A stretch of 64,000 nt of DNA from Azophilus sp965247035. GTDB taxonomy: Bacteria > Pseudomonadota > Gammaproteobacteria > Pseudomonadales > Azotimanducaceae. A model generated the notes under the pieces. The model searched no databases. It saw only the letters and a program-made list of their open reading frames with translations, and had not been told where the DNA came from. The DNA is taken from assembly GCA_965247035.1 (NCBI GenBank), contig CBDFGJ010000003.1:1240001-1304000 (forward strand). The letters are read 5' to 3'. The translations under genes and the position numbers were made by a program. Positions within the stretch are counted from its first letter, which is position 1; every line of letters starts with the position of its first letter. Positions 57,601 to 64,000 of the stretch are shown here, in pieces.

Positions 57601-60600
57601 TATCCTTGGCAGCACGGTGGATCGACTGGGGAGACCGGACGCTCCGGTTAATTTTGTCATAGTTCCGAGCGACCAGACGCTCACTTTCAACTGGGACGCA
57701 CCGACCACCCGCACGGTCATCCACAGATACGAACTCAGATGTGATAGCCCCAACAGTGCCGTCCGGGTCACGGCCATTGACGCGCCAGCCACCACCGCCA
57801 CCTTCACGGGCCTTATCAACGGGGATGAATATGTTTGTGATCTCAATTCCGAAAACACCCACGCTGGCACGACTAAAGACAGCGGAAATGTAAGACGCAG
57901 AGGGCAACCACTGGAGGCCGTTGGTGTCTCGGAAAACGCGGAGCGGAGTTATCCCAATGGCAACGTGAGGTTCACCGTCAGCGGTGAAACTACTCTGCAG
58001 CCGGGCAGCACCTACACCTACGAACTCAGGAAACCCAACGGCAACATTCATGGGGATGATGTATTTGCCGTCGGCATACGCAGCAAGACCGCCAACCAAG
58101 TGGGATATGGCAGCGCCTGCGGCGATACTTTTTGCCTTGTAGTCGAGCCGGGCCGCGCAACCTCGGACACGACGCCTTCGGGTTATAACGATGTTGCCGA
58201 GAGATTTCTGGAACAAGGCGGGGAGTTCTGGCAAGCCACCGTTCTGGTCTCCCCAACCGCACCGACTGGGGCATCGGTTGAACTCTTCACCAGATTTGCC
58301 GGCACCAACACTGATGCGGCGGAGTCTCACAGAGCGTTCATCCTCACCGTGAAACCCGCAAGCGTGGATATAAATTTCTCGCCCATCGGCAATGCCGGGC
58401 CAAACCAAATCCTGCTCAGCGGTACCCGGGTGAGCCTGAACGGCAGTGCTTTTGATCAAAACAACGATCCCCTGACCTATAACTGGGAACACACCAGCAC
58501 CGATGGTGTTGAGCCAACCACGCCAATCAGCATCATCGATAGCACCAAAGCCGGCGCATCCTTCATCGCGCCGATCGTGGACAAACCCACCCAATATCGA
58601 TTCACCCTGAGGGTGGCAGATGCCGACACTGCGCACTCCGACCGTGTAGACATAGTAGTGGCACCGAGTGGCTCGATTGTCATCCCCGAATACATGTCGG
58701 CATTCACCATTGCCGGTTCGTCAAATCTGGGTAGCGGGTTGAATACTTTCACCGTCAAGCGCACCTACGGCAATTACTCCAGCCAAATCCGCGCAACCCT
58801 CAGCACCGATTCGTCCACTCCTAATCAGTATTCCGTGTTTGTGGACGGAAAGGCATACGGCCGTATTGAAGATACTGACACGCTCGGGGCATTTGTCTGG
58901 AAGATACCACTGCCATCAAAAAATCAATGGCGAATCGGGATTGACCCAACCTCCGGGGCGCGGGTGGGTGACACGCTGACCCTGGGCATGGCAACCGATA
59001 ACCCCGCTCGCTACTATCAACCAACCAGGACGCTGCGTTATCGCACGCAAGTAAGTTTGATTGCCAACGCCGGTGCCGATCAACTCGCGGCGAACGGTGA
59101 TCGGATAACTTTGGATGCAAGCGACAGTAGCGGCGATTCGGTCGCTTATTCCTGGCGACAGACCGGCGGACACATGGTTACGCTGACAAATGCGGACACT
59201 GCCACGCCATTTTTCATCGCACCGCGCCTTGGTGAAATGACCGATCTGGTATTTGAATTGACGGCGACAGACGCCGCCAGCACCACCGAAACCGACACCG
59301 TAATCGTCTCGGTGGTGCCGCCCGGTGCAATCATCATCGACGACCCCGAACGTGCGGCAGGGCAATCGGCGGTGTTCACGCTGGAAGGTCCCACCACGCT
59401 GATACCCGACACTCCCCAGACCTACACCTTGCGACTCATTCATGGTGGCTATACCGAATCAGGCACTCTATCCGAGCAGATTGGCGTGGGTATATTCAGC
59501 GATGTTGCCGCCGATGACAGCAAGTTCTCGCTCGCCATAGATCCGGTGGTTGCCGGCGGGGTGAACCCAATAACCTGTAATAGTTGTGGCGTATTTGCTT
59601 CGGCCGGCGGGCTGGCGGCGAACTCGCAAAACATCTGGGAGCTCACCGTTACCGCATCCGGCGCGGCGGTAGAAGGCGATCAGGTCCAATTCGGTTTGGT
59701 CACCTTTACCCAGCCGGCGCAAGCACATGTGCCCACCATGACGCTGACTACCGGGAAGAGCGCGCAGAATAACCCGCCTGCCATTCTCGGTGTAACGACA
59801 GTGCAGTATGCCGAGAATGACAGCGTCCTCGTAGCGGAGTTCACCGCCACCGATGCCGAGCGGGATGACATCACCTTCGGTTTGACCGGTCTGGATGCGG
59901 GTTTCTTTGAAATCGGCAACGGCGGTGATGACCACGGCAAATTATTTTTCCAGGTCAACCCGGATTTTGAGAATCCGGACCGCTTTGACATCAACGCCGG
60001 CGCCACGGACAACACCTATCAGGTAACCATTACTGCCACTGATAACGGCAGCCCGCAGGCGGTCGGCAACCATCCGGTGGTCATCACGCTCTCCGATGTC
60101 AGCGAGCCGGGCACGGTTACCGTCACCGGCAACAGTCAAGTCGGGCAGGAGTTGACCGCCACTTTGCAAGACGGAGATGCGATTCAAGGCGAAGTGAGTT
60201 GGCAATGGCAACGCAGCAATGTGCCGCCTGTCTATAACGACATCGACAGTGCCACCGAAGCGATCTACACTCCGACCAACGACGATCAAGGCCGAATCCT
60301 GCGTGCCAGGGCGAGTTACACCGACAGCCATGGATCTCAGAGTGCCGCCGATTTGTCCAGAAGGATAGTGAGCGCAGTCGATCTGGTTGCAACGATCGCT
60401 GAGTTGGGCACACCCACAGCCGGTCAGCCGGCAAGCGTGAGAGTTGATTTCACCTCGATGGTTACCGACTTGACGCTGGAAAGATTCTCTGCCACCAACG
60501 CCAACCTGAACTCCCTCGCCGGTAGCAACACCGAGTATGTCGTCGTCTACACCCCGGTCACGGAGGACGCGGTAACCCTGAGCCTTGCCGCCGATTTCGC

Positions 60601-63600
60601 CAAAAACAGGGATGGCACCAGCAACCCGGCAACGGCAAGCGGCACGGCGGTGATGGCAGTCGCCGAATCATCATCGGCCATCCCGAGTTTTACCGCCGAA
60701 GCTACCTTTGTCGGCATCACCACCGGTGAGTGGAGTTATGACAACGAATTCAAAACTGCCATAGCGGACTTGATACGCAGGGGGGCGCAATCGGCTGATG
60801 TCAGGATAAACGGCCTCCGTGCTACCGCCACTGCACTGACGGTGGAATTTGAAGTAGTAGCAGCCGATGTCACCCGACTCAACGCCCGTTTGTTGGCATA
60901 CAACGCCCTGCCTGCCGCAGCATTCAGCCGCACCTTGGCTAAGGTCGCCGCCGGTGCCACCAGCGTCACCACCACTATCGCCACAGCATCGCTGCTCACC
61001 GCCAACGACAAGCCGGTCGCCAGGGCGGGTTCTAACCAAACGGTATTGCAAGGCGAAGGCGTGACGCTGGACGGCGGCGCCAGCACCGACTCCGATGGCA
61101 GCATCACGACCTACGCCTGGCGGCAAATCAGCGGCACCGTGGTTGCCTTGACTCGTGGAGCCACCGCCAGTCAGTCGGTATTCACCGCTCTGCACTCTCC
61201 CGAGACTTTGATTTTTGAACTGACCGTAACCGATAACCATGGCGACATCGACAGCGAGCAAATAATGGTCACCATCCTGCCGGACGCTGATGCGAGCCTG
61301 TCCGGTTTGACCATTTCCTCAGGCACCCTGGCTCCCTTGTTCTTGTCCACCCATCCGACCTATACCGCGGAAGTGCCGATTGGAGTGGAAAGAATCACCG
61401 TTACACCGACCGTGAACAACGATGGTGCAACCCTGATGGTGAACCGCGTTGACTTGGAAAGGGGCAGTGCCAGCCAAGCGATTCCGCTGACCGTCGGCGT
61501 CCCCGCCGAGGTTGTTATCAAGGTCACCGCCGAGGACGGCGAAGCATCGCAAACCTATACGGTCACCGTCACCCGCACATCTAACGCGGGCCCAAGAATC
61601 ACCGGCACTAGACAGGTAGGATATAACGAAAATCACGATGGTACTGTGGCGACCTACACTGCGGTCGATGTCGAGGGAGATGCCTTTGCCTGGTCGCTCG
61701 GCGGTGAAGGCGCGCCCTTCTTCTCAATTGATCGCGGTGTCTTGACTTTTAGCGACCCACCGGACTTTGAATACGCGGAACACGACAACACCTACGACAT
61801 ACTCATCACCGCCACCGAAACCAATCGAGTTCCGCCGGCGGTGAGCGAACTGCCGGTAACGATCACGGTCATCAATGTGAATGAACCGGGCAGCGTCATC
61901 GTCACAGGTGATTTGCGGGTCGGGGCAACCTTGACCGCCGAACTGGAGGATCCGGATGGTGGTATCCTTGAAACCGAATACCTCTGGGCACGCCAGCCGG
62001 TCAGCGCGTCGGGTTTCCAGAGGATTGCCGGGGAAACGAATCAGACCTATACCCTGACCACAGACGATATCAACCACATAATAAGATCCAGAGTTAATTA
62101 TAAAGACAGATTTGGTGGCGCGTTTGTTACCATCGACACAGAAACCGAAGCCATACTCAGCCGGGAATACGACACTGGCAGAAATACCAACAGCGGAGAT
62201 TTCACTATCAAAGCCGAAGGTCCCTCCACGATTAGACCGGGGGAAAATAATTTCACCGTGACGGTAGTGCGAGGCTCTTACTCTAGTTCGGAATTTCATG
62301 CGGTGGGTATCTACAGCGATGTCGCTGTCTCCGGCGAGGAAACCATTGCCCGTAGTGTGGATTGTGGGCGGCTACAGCCTTTATTTTGCCTCCGTTCCAG
62401 CAGTAGCAGTGGCATCACCGAATATTCCAATGCGGGATTGACCTACGCTGATGGTGCGGCGGACTATTTGAATGTCACCGGCTCTCGTAATAATGCCTCC
62501 GGCGCAACCTGGACTTACACCATCATTGTCAGCCCCAAGGCACTGCATGACCAGGTCATTAGCCTGGCTTACGCCACCACTGACGAGTTTGTTCAGGGCA
62601 GCACTGCCTACAAGTTTTTCGACCTGACAGTGGAGGTTCCGGTTCCTGAAGCACCGCGCAATCTGGTTGTGCGCGGCGACGATGAAGAGGTGACGCTCAC
62701 TTGGGATGCGCCGGCAAATGTCGCAGATGCGGGCGTCCTTCGTTATGAATACCGACAAAGCACAATACCAAGAAACTTCAGCGGCGTCTGGAGTGCCATT
62801 GAAAGTGGCGACGCCATCTTTAATCTAGAAAACGGCATCAGATACTACTATCAGGTGCGCGCCGTAACCTCGAGGGGAGAAGGAGCTGCCGCCGAAGCGA
62901 GCGCGGAGGTAGTACCCAGACCCGAAGTCGCTTATTTTGAGTTGCCGACCGACATGGCCGCCACCATGGCCGCCACGGCGACCATGACATTCGCCACGCC
63001 GGTGCGTGGCTTGAGCCGAAATGAAGCGGAATGGAGGACTAATATCACCACTACCAATGCCCGCATCGAAAGTATACGCAATGTTGATCAGGACAAAATC
63101 TACCGAGGTATTGGTGCCGCACCGCTCGGTTTTGACGGGCTCACCAGAAGTTACGAAGTCACCTTTAGACCGCTTACCGCTGGGCGAATAAACCTGGTCG
63201 TGCATAGCAGTTCAGTATCCAGCGCAGCGGGCCACCAAAATGTTGTGTTTAGTGCCAGTGGTATTGTGCGCTCGATGCCGCCGCCCGGCGTGCCTGCCAA
63301 CTTCGCCGTGCGCGCCGGCGATAAAAGCATCAGCATGACCTGGGAGCAGCCGGTCACGGGCGGCATGGTTGCCACTTATCTCACCGAGTGTGTGTCCGGC
63401 GACAGTCGAAGCGCCATGGACACATCAGAACTGCGCGTTACGCACACCAGCCTAATCAACACCAGGCAATACCGATGCACCCTGAGTGCGCGAAACTCGG
63501 AAGGCGAAAGCGCCCAAGCGATTGCCGAGGCACGTCCGCTTGTGGATGAAGGCACGGCGGTAGATGGGACAAACTTTAACCCTGCGGGCAACCGCGTATT

Positions 63601-64000
63601 CACAATCCGAGGCCCGGTCACGATTAGAGCCGGCGGTGTCTATAGATTTGAATTGAGCAAGCCGTTCGGCGATGTGGAACACGATAGGCAACAAAGCGTG
63701 GCTTTGTATAGCGAGAGTAGTGCCGATTCCATCGCCCTCGGCGACAGTGGCTGTGGCAGTCGTTTCTGCTTCTCAACCGATTCCTCGGTCGATGCCTACT
63801 CCGGCTTGGATGGTCAAGCCGACTCGGCCGGTAATTACCTGCAGAAGGGCGGAGCCTTCTGGATGTTAACCCTCCATGTTGGCGAGGATGTCACCGAAGG
63901 CGAGCAGGTTTTCATCGGCATGCGAGAGCATGGCACATCGGAAGGCAACCGGCTTGGGCGGATGCTTACCCTGAATGTGGAGGTTGCCCAGCCGTCGGAG
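51671..64000 (+). CDS. Giant FN3/Ig-like/PKD repeat surface protein, 3'-truncated by the window
   Basis: Open frame of 4,110 codons with no stop up to the last base; the end lies outside. Signal peptide at residues 1-28 (MNKIVTQFALVSALLVAMM...AHAQ). Then a cadherin-like domain ending in INVDEPG and an Ig-like domain. Next come four copies of a ~465-residue super-repeat: FN3 (PPRNLxV...YYYQxRAV), a domain with NGLGVxPxDWV...NVDQNKTYNG, a Cys-containing FN3, and a ~130-residue domain with GPxTIxPGxxYxYEL...CGxxFC. PKD-like domains (NAGPNQ at ~2240, NAGADQ at ~2465, ARAGSNQ at ~3117), a Big-like and an alpha/beta domain follow. A second cadherin/Ig/Cys/FN3 series starts near residue 3308 and repeats the N-terminus. 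Whether it ends in a barrel, as the paralogue upstream does, cannot be seen. Probably a secreted adhesin. Confidence 0.92.
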   Translation, partial: MNKIVTQFALVSALLVAMMASMGTAHAQTLRITGSLTPSFTENVARAAAVYAANVDGVRVTRPDWSVRGENAHLFSISRRNDGNGLLTFNEPPDFEALGATVEINVIATRSVGGSLQTASRSVLVKIINVDEPGRVNIAGESRLGATLTATVDDPDGNVRDITYQWYRTSRVDVTAFRLIDGETSRTFTIRPPSVDFSGDRDRNIQVRVEYKDVHGDQTATSHQVIRAEAISFPYSTIHTAHTIEASGPARVSPGQSYTYRVGANQVVGVNTHAVGIFSNISRQGQIVARHTDCAAHKPLFCLLTTSTSASDRYSNARLTFRDGASDYLTPSSTRQSWTYTITVSRDVEDGDTIKLIYAHRNTLAAPSGLGMEFFDIVAVVPIPEPPRNLAVRGADEEVTLSWNEPSNVADAGVLRYEYQQSTTPGNFSGGWSAIESGDSISNLRNGVRYYYQLRAVTTRGAGAMVYGNAEVGPRPVVTFFQLPTDMTATMDSTATMRFATPVRGLSRNEAEWRTNISTTNARIVSIYNVDQDKTYRGSGAAPLGFDGLTGSYEVTLRPLAAGGVSLVVHSSSVFSAAGHPSTIFSASGTALSMPPPGVPVNFAAHAGDGSIGLTWEQPVTGGVVVSYRTECVAGDSRSVKDTPELGVMHTSLVNSREYRCTLSAQNSQGESAEAVATARPLVGEGVVVDGTNFDPAGARVFTLRGPVTIRAGGVYRFELSKPFGDVEQDGQQSVALYSENNADSIALGGSGCGSRFCFSTNSPAGAYSGLDGQADSAGNNLQEGGAFWILTLHVGEDVTEGEQVFIGMREHGTSEGNRLGRMLTLNVEVAQPSPPRNLRVISSSGRATLIWVQPESDGGTPVTRYEYRVSQSPGNYPPDAESRWMGIPDSAFKIQHVVPNLQNNTRYYFQIRAVNVVGASPPSGEVSVVIRERPELAVPFTLPDDMIAGRASTVTLTFVSPVNGLGVDPADWVSDFLGSNNVVINSVRNVDQNKTYNGQGTAPVDFDRETQSYVITFTPQIFGTTSVEIGIGGVRIGGLDGAAADYNEILFLAINNSGVPLPPAAPTNLIARSFSTEDIELYWDRSIGDSPVIDYSATCTTTAPSIDPPLTHTATTTDTEVVIQGARPDAVYECRVVARNPGGSSGFASAIIRPGFTGEHTEDYRDGGFGIQLVGHRTVFAGTTNRYLLRKPSGDITRNDDVAIGIYSRTAGKVGLTGHGCTSTFCMEVDSTIPGTLFTGRGYADGAAQYLDAGGNFWTIEIKIAADARDGETFDFALVQTPRGTDKTTRLFSVTVQSSAPLSPVLASPVAGDKQVRLSWQLNSVQVGSTIATEYRQTTTAGSYPRQTSPWTRISNSAASRLSYTVGGLRNNINYYYQVRAINEVGPGTPSNEVSVHAGPRPQLSGTFALPDTMIAGDEYDTTVTFATPVNGLGISPSDWVSDFASSSNMRIIRVHNVDQNKTYNGLGNAPGGYSAETRSYTITFSPTNRGFAILTIGAGAVRIGDTNDFFSTQTFSAREVAGAPELPGTPTDFGAIPGDGSITLFWGAPTSGGTPTRYETKCSGPTSPDTTTDTETFTRTFTGLTNDREYRCQVLAHNSAGNQGTSEITVWPRVLAAGVDARTEDIAVRGVTFNLDGPTTIRPGNTYRYELRKPGGDISGNESISFAINSDDQSVGAGGEDNAGNDNGCRDSRFCISTTSQIAATDHRAIGYTDSAGWFLQGGGNYWEFDLGVKSAAVNGDQIVFTIRGPAGDTDTQAILTATVELASSSAPINLRATSALNGVRLIWDAPADFGGRAISRYEVQYRQSNTNDAWRSADADLTGTRTRTISGLVSRRAYVFRVRAITSVGVGNWSDEVTREAGTRPVLTFDATPSNTAVGAQSRVVLEFATPVEGLGVNPTDWIDDFAASTNVDIDRVENVAEGVTYDGVGEPPANYHLPTRSFVIYFTPLALGAADITIRTGGIRSELFNDAPIILGSTVDRLGRPDAPVNFVIVPSDQTLTFNWDAPTTRTVIHRYELRCDSPNSAVRVTAIDAPATTATFTGLINGDEYVCDLNSENTHAGTTKDSGNVRRRGQPLEAVGVSENAERSYPNGNVRFTVSGETTLQPGSTYTYELRKPNGNIHGDDVFAVGIRSKTANQVGYGSACGDTFCLVVEPGRATSDTTPSGYNDVAERFLEQGGEFWQATVLVSPTAPTGASVELFTRFAGTNTDAAESHRAFILTVKPASVDINFSPIGNAGPNQILLSGTRVSLNGSAFDQNNDPLTYNWEHTSTDGVEPTTPISIIDSTKAGASFIAPIVDKPTQYRFTLRVADADTAHSDRVDIVVAPSGSIVIPEYMSAFTIAGSSNLGSGLNTFTVKRTYGNYSSQIRATLSTDSSTPNQYSVFVDGKAYGRIEDTDTLGAFVWKIPLPSKNQWRIGIDPTSGARVGDTLTLGMATDNPARYYQPTRTLRYRTQVSLIANAGADQLAANGDRITLDASDSSGDSVAYSWRQTGGHMVTLTNADTATPFFIAPRLGEMTDLVFELTATDAASTTETDTVIVSVVPPGAIIIDDPERAAGQSAVFTLEGPTTLIPDTPQTYTLRLIHGGYTESGTLSEQIGVGIFSDVAADDSKFSLAIDPVVAGGVNPITCNSCGVFASAGGLAANSQNIWELTVTASGAAVEGDQVQFGLVTFTQPAQAHVPTMTLTTGKSAQNNPPAILGVTTVQYAENDSVLVAEFTATDAERDDITFGLTGLDAGFFEIGNGGDDHGKLFFQVNPDFENPDRFDINAGATDNTYQVTITATDNGSPQAVGNHPVVITLSDVSEPGTVTVTGNSQVGQELTATLQDGDAIQGEVSWQWQRSNVPPVYNDIDSATEAIYTPTNDDQGRILRARASYTDSHGSQSAADLSRRIVSAVDLVATIAELGTPTAGQPASVRVDFTSMVTDLTLERFSATNANLNSLAGSNTEYVVVYTPVTEDAVTLSLAADFAKNRDGTSNPATASGTAVMAVAESSSAIPSFTAEATFVGITTGEWSYDNEFKTAIADLIRRGAQSADVRINGLRATATALTVEFEVVAADVTRLNARLLAYNALPAAAFSRTLAKVAAGATSVTTTIATASLLTANDKPVARAGSNQTVLQGEGVTLDGGASTDSDGSITTYAWRQISGTVVALTRGATASQSVFTALHSPETLIFELTVTDNHGDIDSEQIMVTILPDADASLSGLTISSGTLAPLFLSTHPTYTAEVPIGVERITVTPTVNNDGATLMVNRVDLERGSASQAIPLTVGVPAEVVIKVTAEDGEASQTYTVTVTRTSNAGPRITGTRQVGYNENHDGTVATYTAVDVEGDAFAWSLGGEGAPFFSIDRGVLTFSDPPDFEYAEHDNTYDILITATETNRVPPAVSELPVTITVINVNEPGSVIVTGDLRVGATLTAELEDPDGGILETEYLWARQPVSASGFQRIAGETNQTYTLTTDDINHIIRSRVNYKDRFGGAFVTIDTETEAILSREYDTGRNTNSGDFTIKAEGPSTIRPGENNFTVTVVRGSYSSSEFHAVGIYSDVAVSGEETIARSVDCGRLQPLFCLRSSSSSGITEYSNAGLTYADGAADYLNVTGSRNNASGATWTYTIIVSPKALHDQVISLAYATTDEFVQGSTAYKFFDLTVEVPVPEAPRNLVVRGDDEEVTLTWDAPANVADAGVLRYEYRQSTIPRNFSGVWSAIESGDAIFNLENGIRYYYQVRAVTSRGEGAAAEASAEVVPRPEVAYFELPTDMAATMAATATMTFATPVRGLSRNEAEWRTNITTTNARIESIRNVDQDKIYRGIGAAPLGFDGLTRSYEVTFRPLTAGRINLVVHSSSVSSAAGHQNVVFSASGIVRSMPPPGVPANFAVRAGDKSISMTWEQPVTGGMVATYLTECVSGDSRSAMDTSELRVTHTSLINTRQYRCTLSARNSEGESAQAIAEARPLVDEGTAVDGTNFNPAGNRVFTIRGPVTIRAGGVYRFELSKPFGDVEHDRQQSVALYSESSADSIALGDSGCGSRFCFSTDSSVDAYSGLDGQADSAGNYLQKGGAFWMLTLHVGEDVTEGEQVFIGMREHGTSEGNRLGRMLTLNVEVAQPSE
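52824..58360 (+). repeat. Four tandem ~1.4-kb super-repeats in the giant gene
   Basis: FN3 starts near 52824, 54168, 55573 and 56990 mark units of ~1,344-1,417 bases. In each the order is FN3, DW-domain (starts about 53090, 54475, 55870, 57270), FN3 with two Cys, then CxxFC domain (about 53760, 55165, 56570, 57960). Amino-acid similarity is clear; DNA similarity between units is moderate, implying older duplication than the 61.6-64.0 kb copy. Confidence 0.85.
61592..64000 (+). repeat. Second copy of the N-terminal module block (offset ~9.82 kb)
   Basis: Corresponds to about 51763-54167 at an in-frame offset of 9,819-9,825 bases. Similarity rises toward the 3' end: 63590-63996 matches 53765-54171 with only scattered differences, whereas the first ~1 kb is more diverged. 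Indicates a recent segmental duplication or gene conversion inside one gene. Confidence 0.88.

Overview
The window reads as gammaproteobacterial DNA in three blocks of different character. The S10-spc-alpha ribosomal protein order, the RNA polymerase alpha sequence, a TonB-dependent receptor and an outer-membrane autotransporter all point to a Gram-negative proteobacterium. The giant surface proteins rich in Ig-like, cadherin-like and FN3 domains fit an uncultured marine or host-associated lineage, but that is inference.

Block 1 (1 to about 12.6 kb) is lower in GC (roughly mid-40s percent by eye). It carries a catabolic cluster for a nitrogenous small molecule: class III aminotransferase, sphingosine-phosphate-lyase-like PLP decarboxylase, two SDR dehydrogenases, two MFS permeases, a ureohydrolase (agmatinase-like), an Ldh2-family dehydrogenase, a TonB-dependent receptor and a carbamoyl-amino-acid-type M20 amidase. 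A guanidino or ureido compound is the most economical guess for the substrate.

Block 2 (about 12.7 to 37.5 kb) is abruptly higher in GC (about 60 percent). It starts with housekeeping and accessory enzymes: enoyl-CoA hydratase, CDF metal exporter, DUF1932-type dehydrogenase, periplasmic M20 amidohydrolase, cysteine-synthase-family enzyme, CBS protein, an SDR with a tandemly duplicated 5' end, and a zinc-free MDR oxidoreductase. The complete rpsJ-to-rplQ cluster follows (28 genes including secY, rpmJ and rpoA, 21.9 to 36.0 kb), then an aldo/keto reductase and a tRNA-Ser(UGA).

Block 3 (37.5 kb to the end) is accessory. Three type VI secretion baseplate genes (tssE, tssF, tssG) stand without the rest of a T6SS. 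They are followed by three surface-protein loci in a row: a frameshifted remnant (40988-42175), a 2,909-residue autotransporter with five near-identical Ig-like repeats and a C-terminal barrel (42513-51242), and an open frame of at least 4,110 codons that runs off the window (51671 to the end). The last is a plus-strand frame with no stop. It is built from a ~1.4-kb super-repeat containing two recurring domains that I cannot name, one with a conserved Cys...Phe-Cys signature.

The strongest candidates for new biology are these giant surface proteins and their 5' ends. Both intact genes are preceded by a short upstream ORF that begins like a signal peptide and overlaps the main start codon by ATGA. 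The upstream ORF of the autotransporter contains a C9 tract, and the autotransporter itself has a C8 tract near its 5' end. Slippage there would switch or re-fuse the reading frame, a possible phase-variation device.
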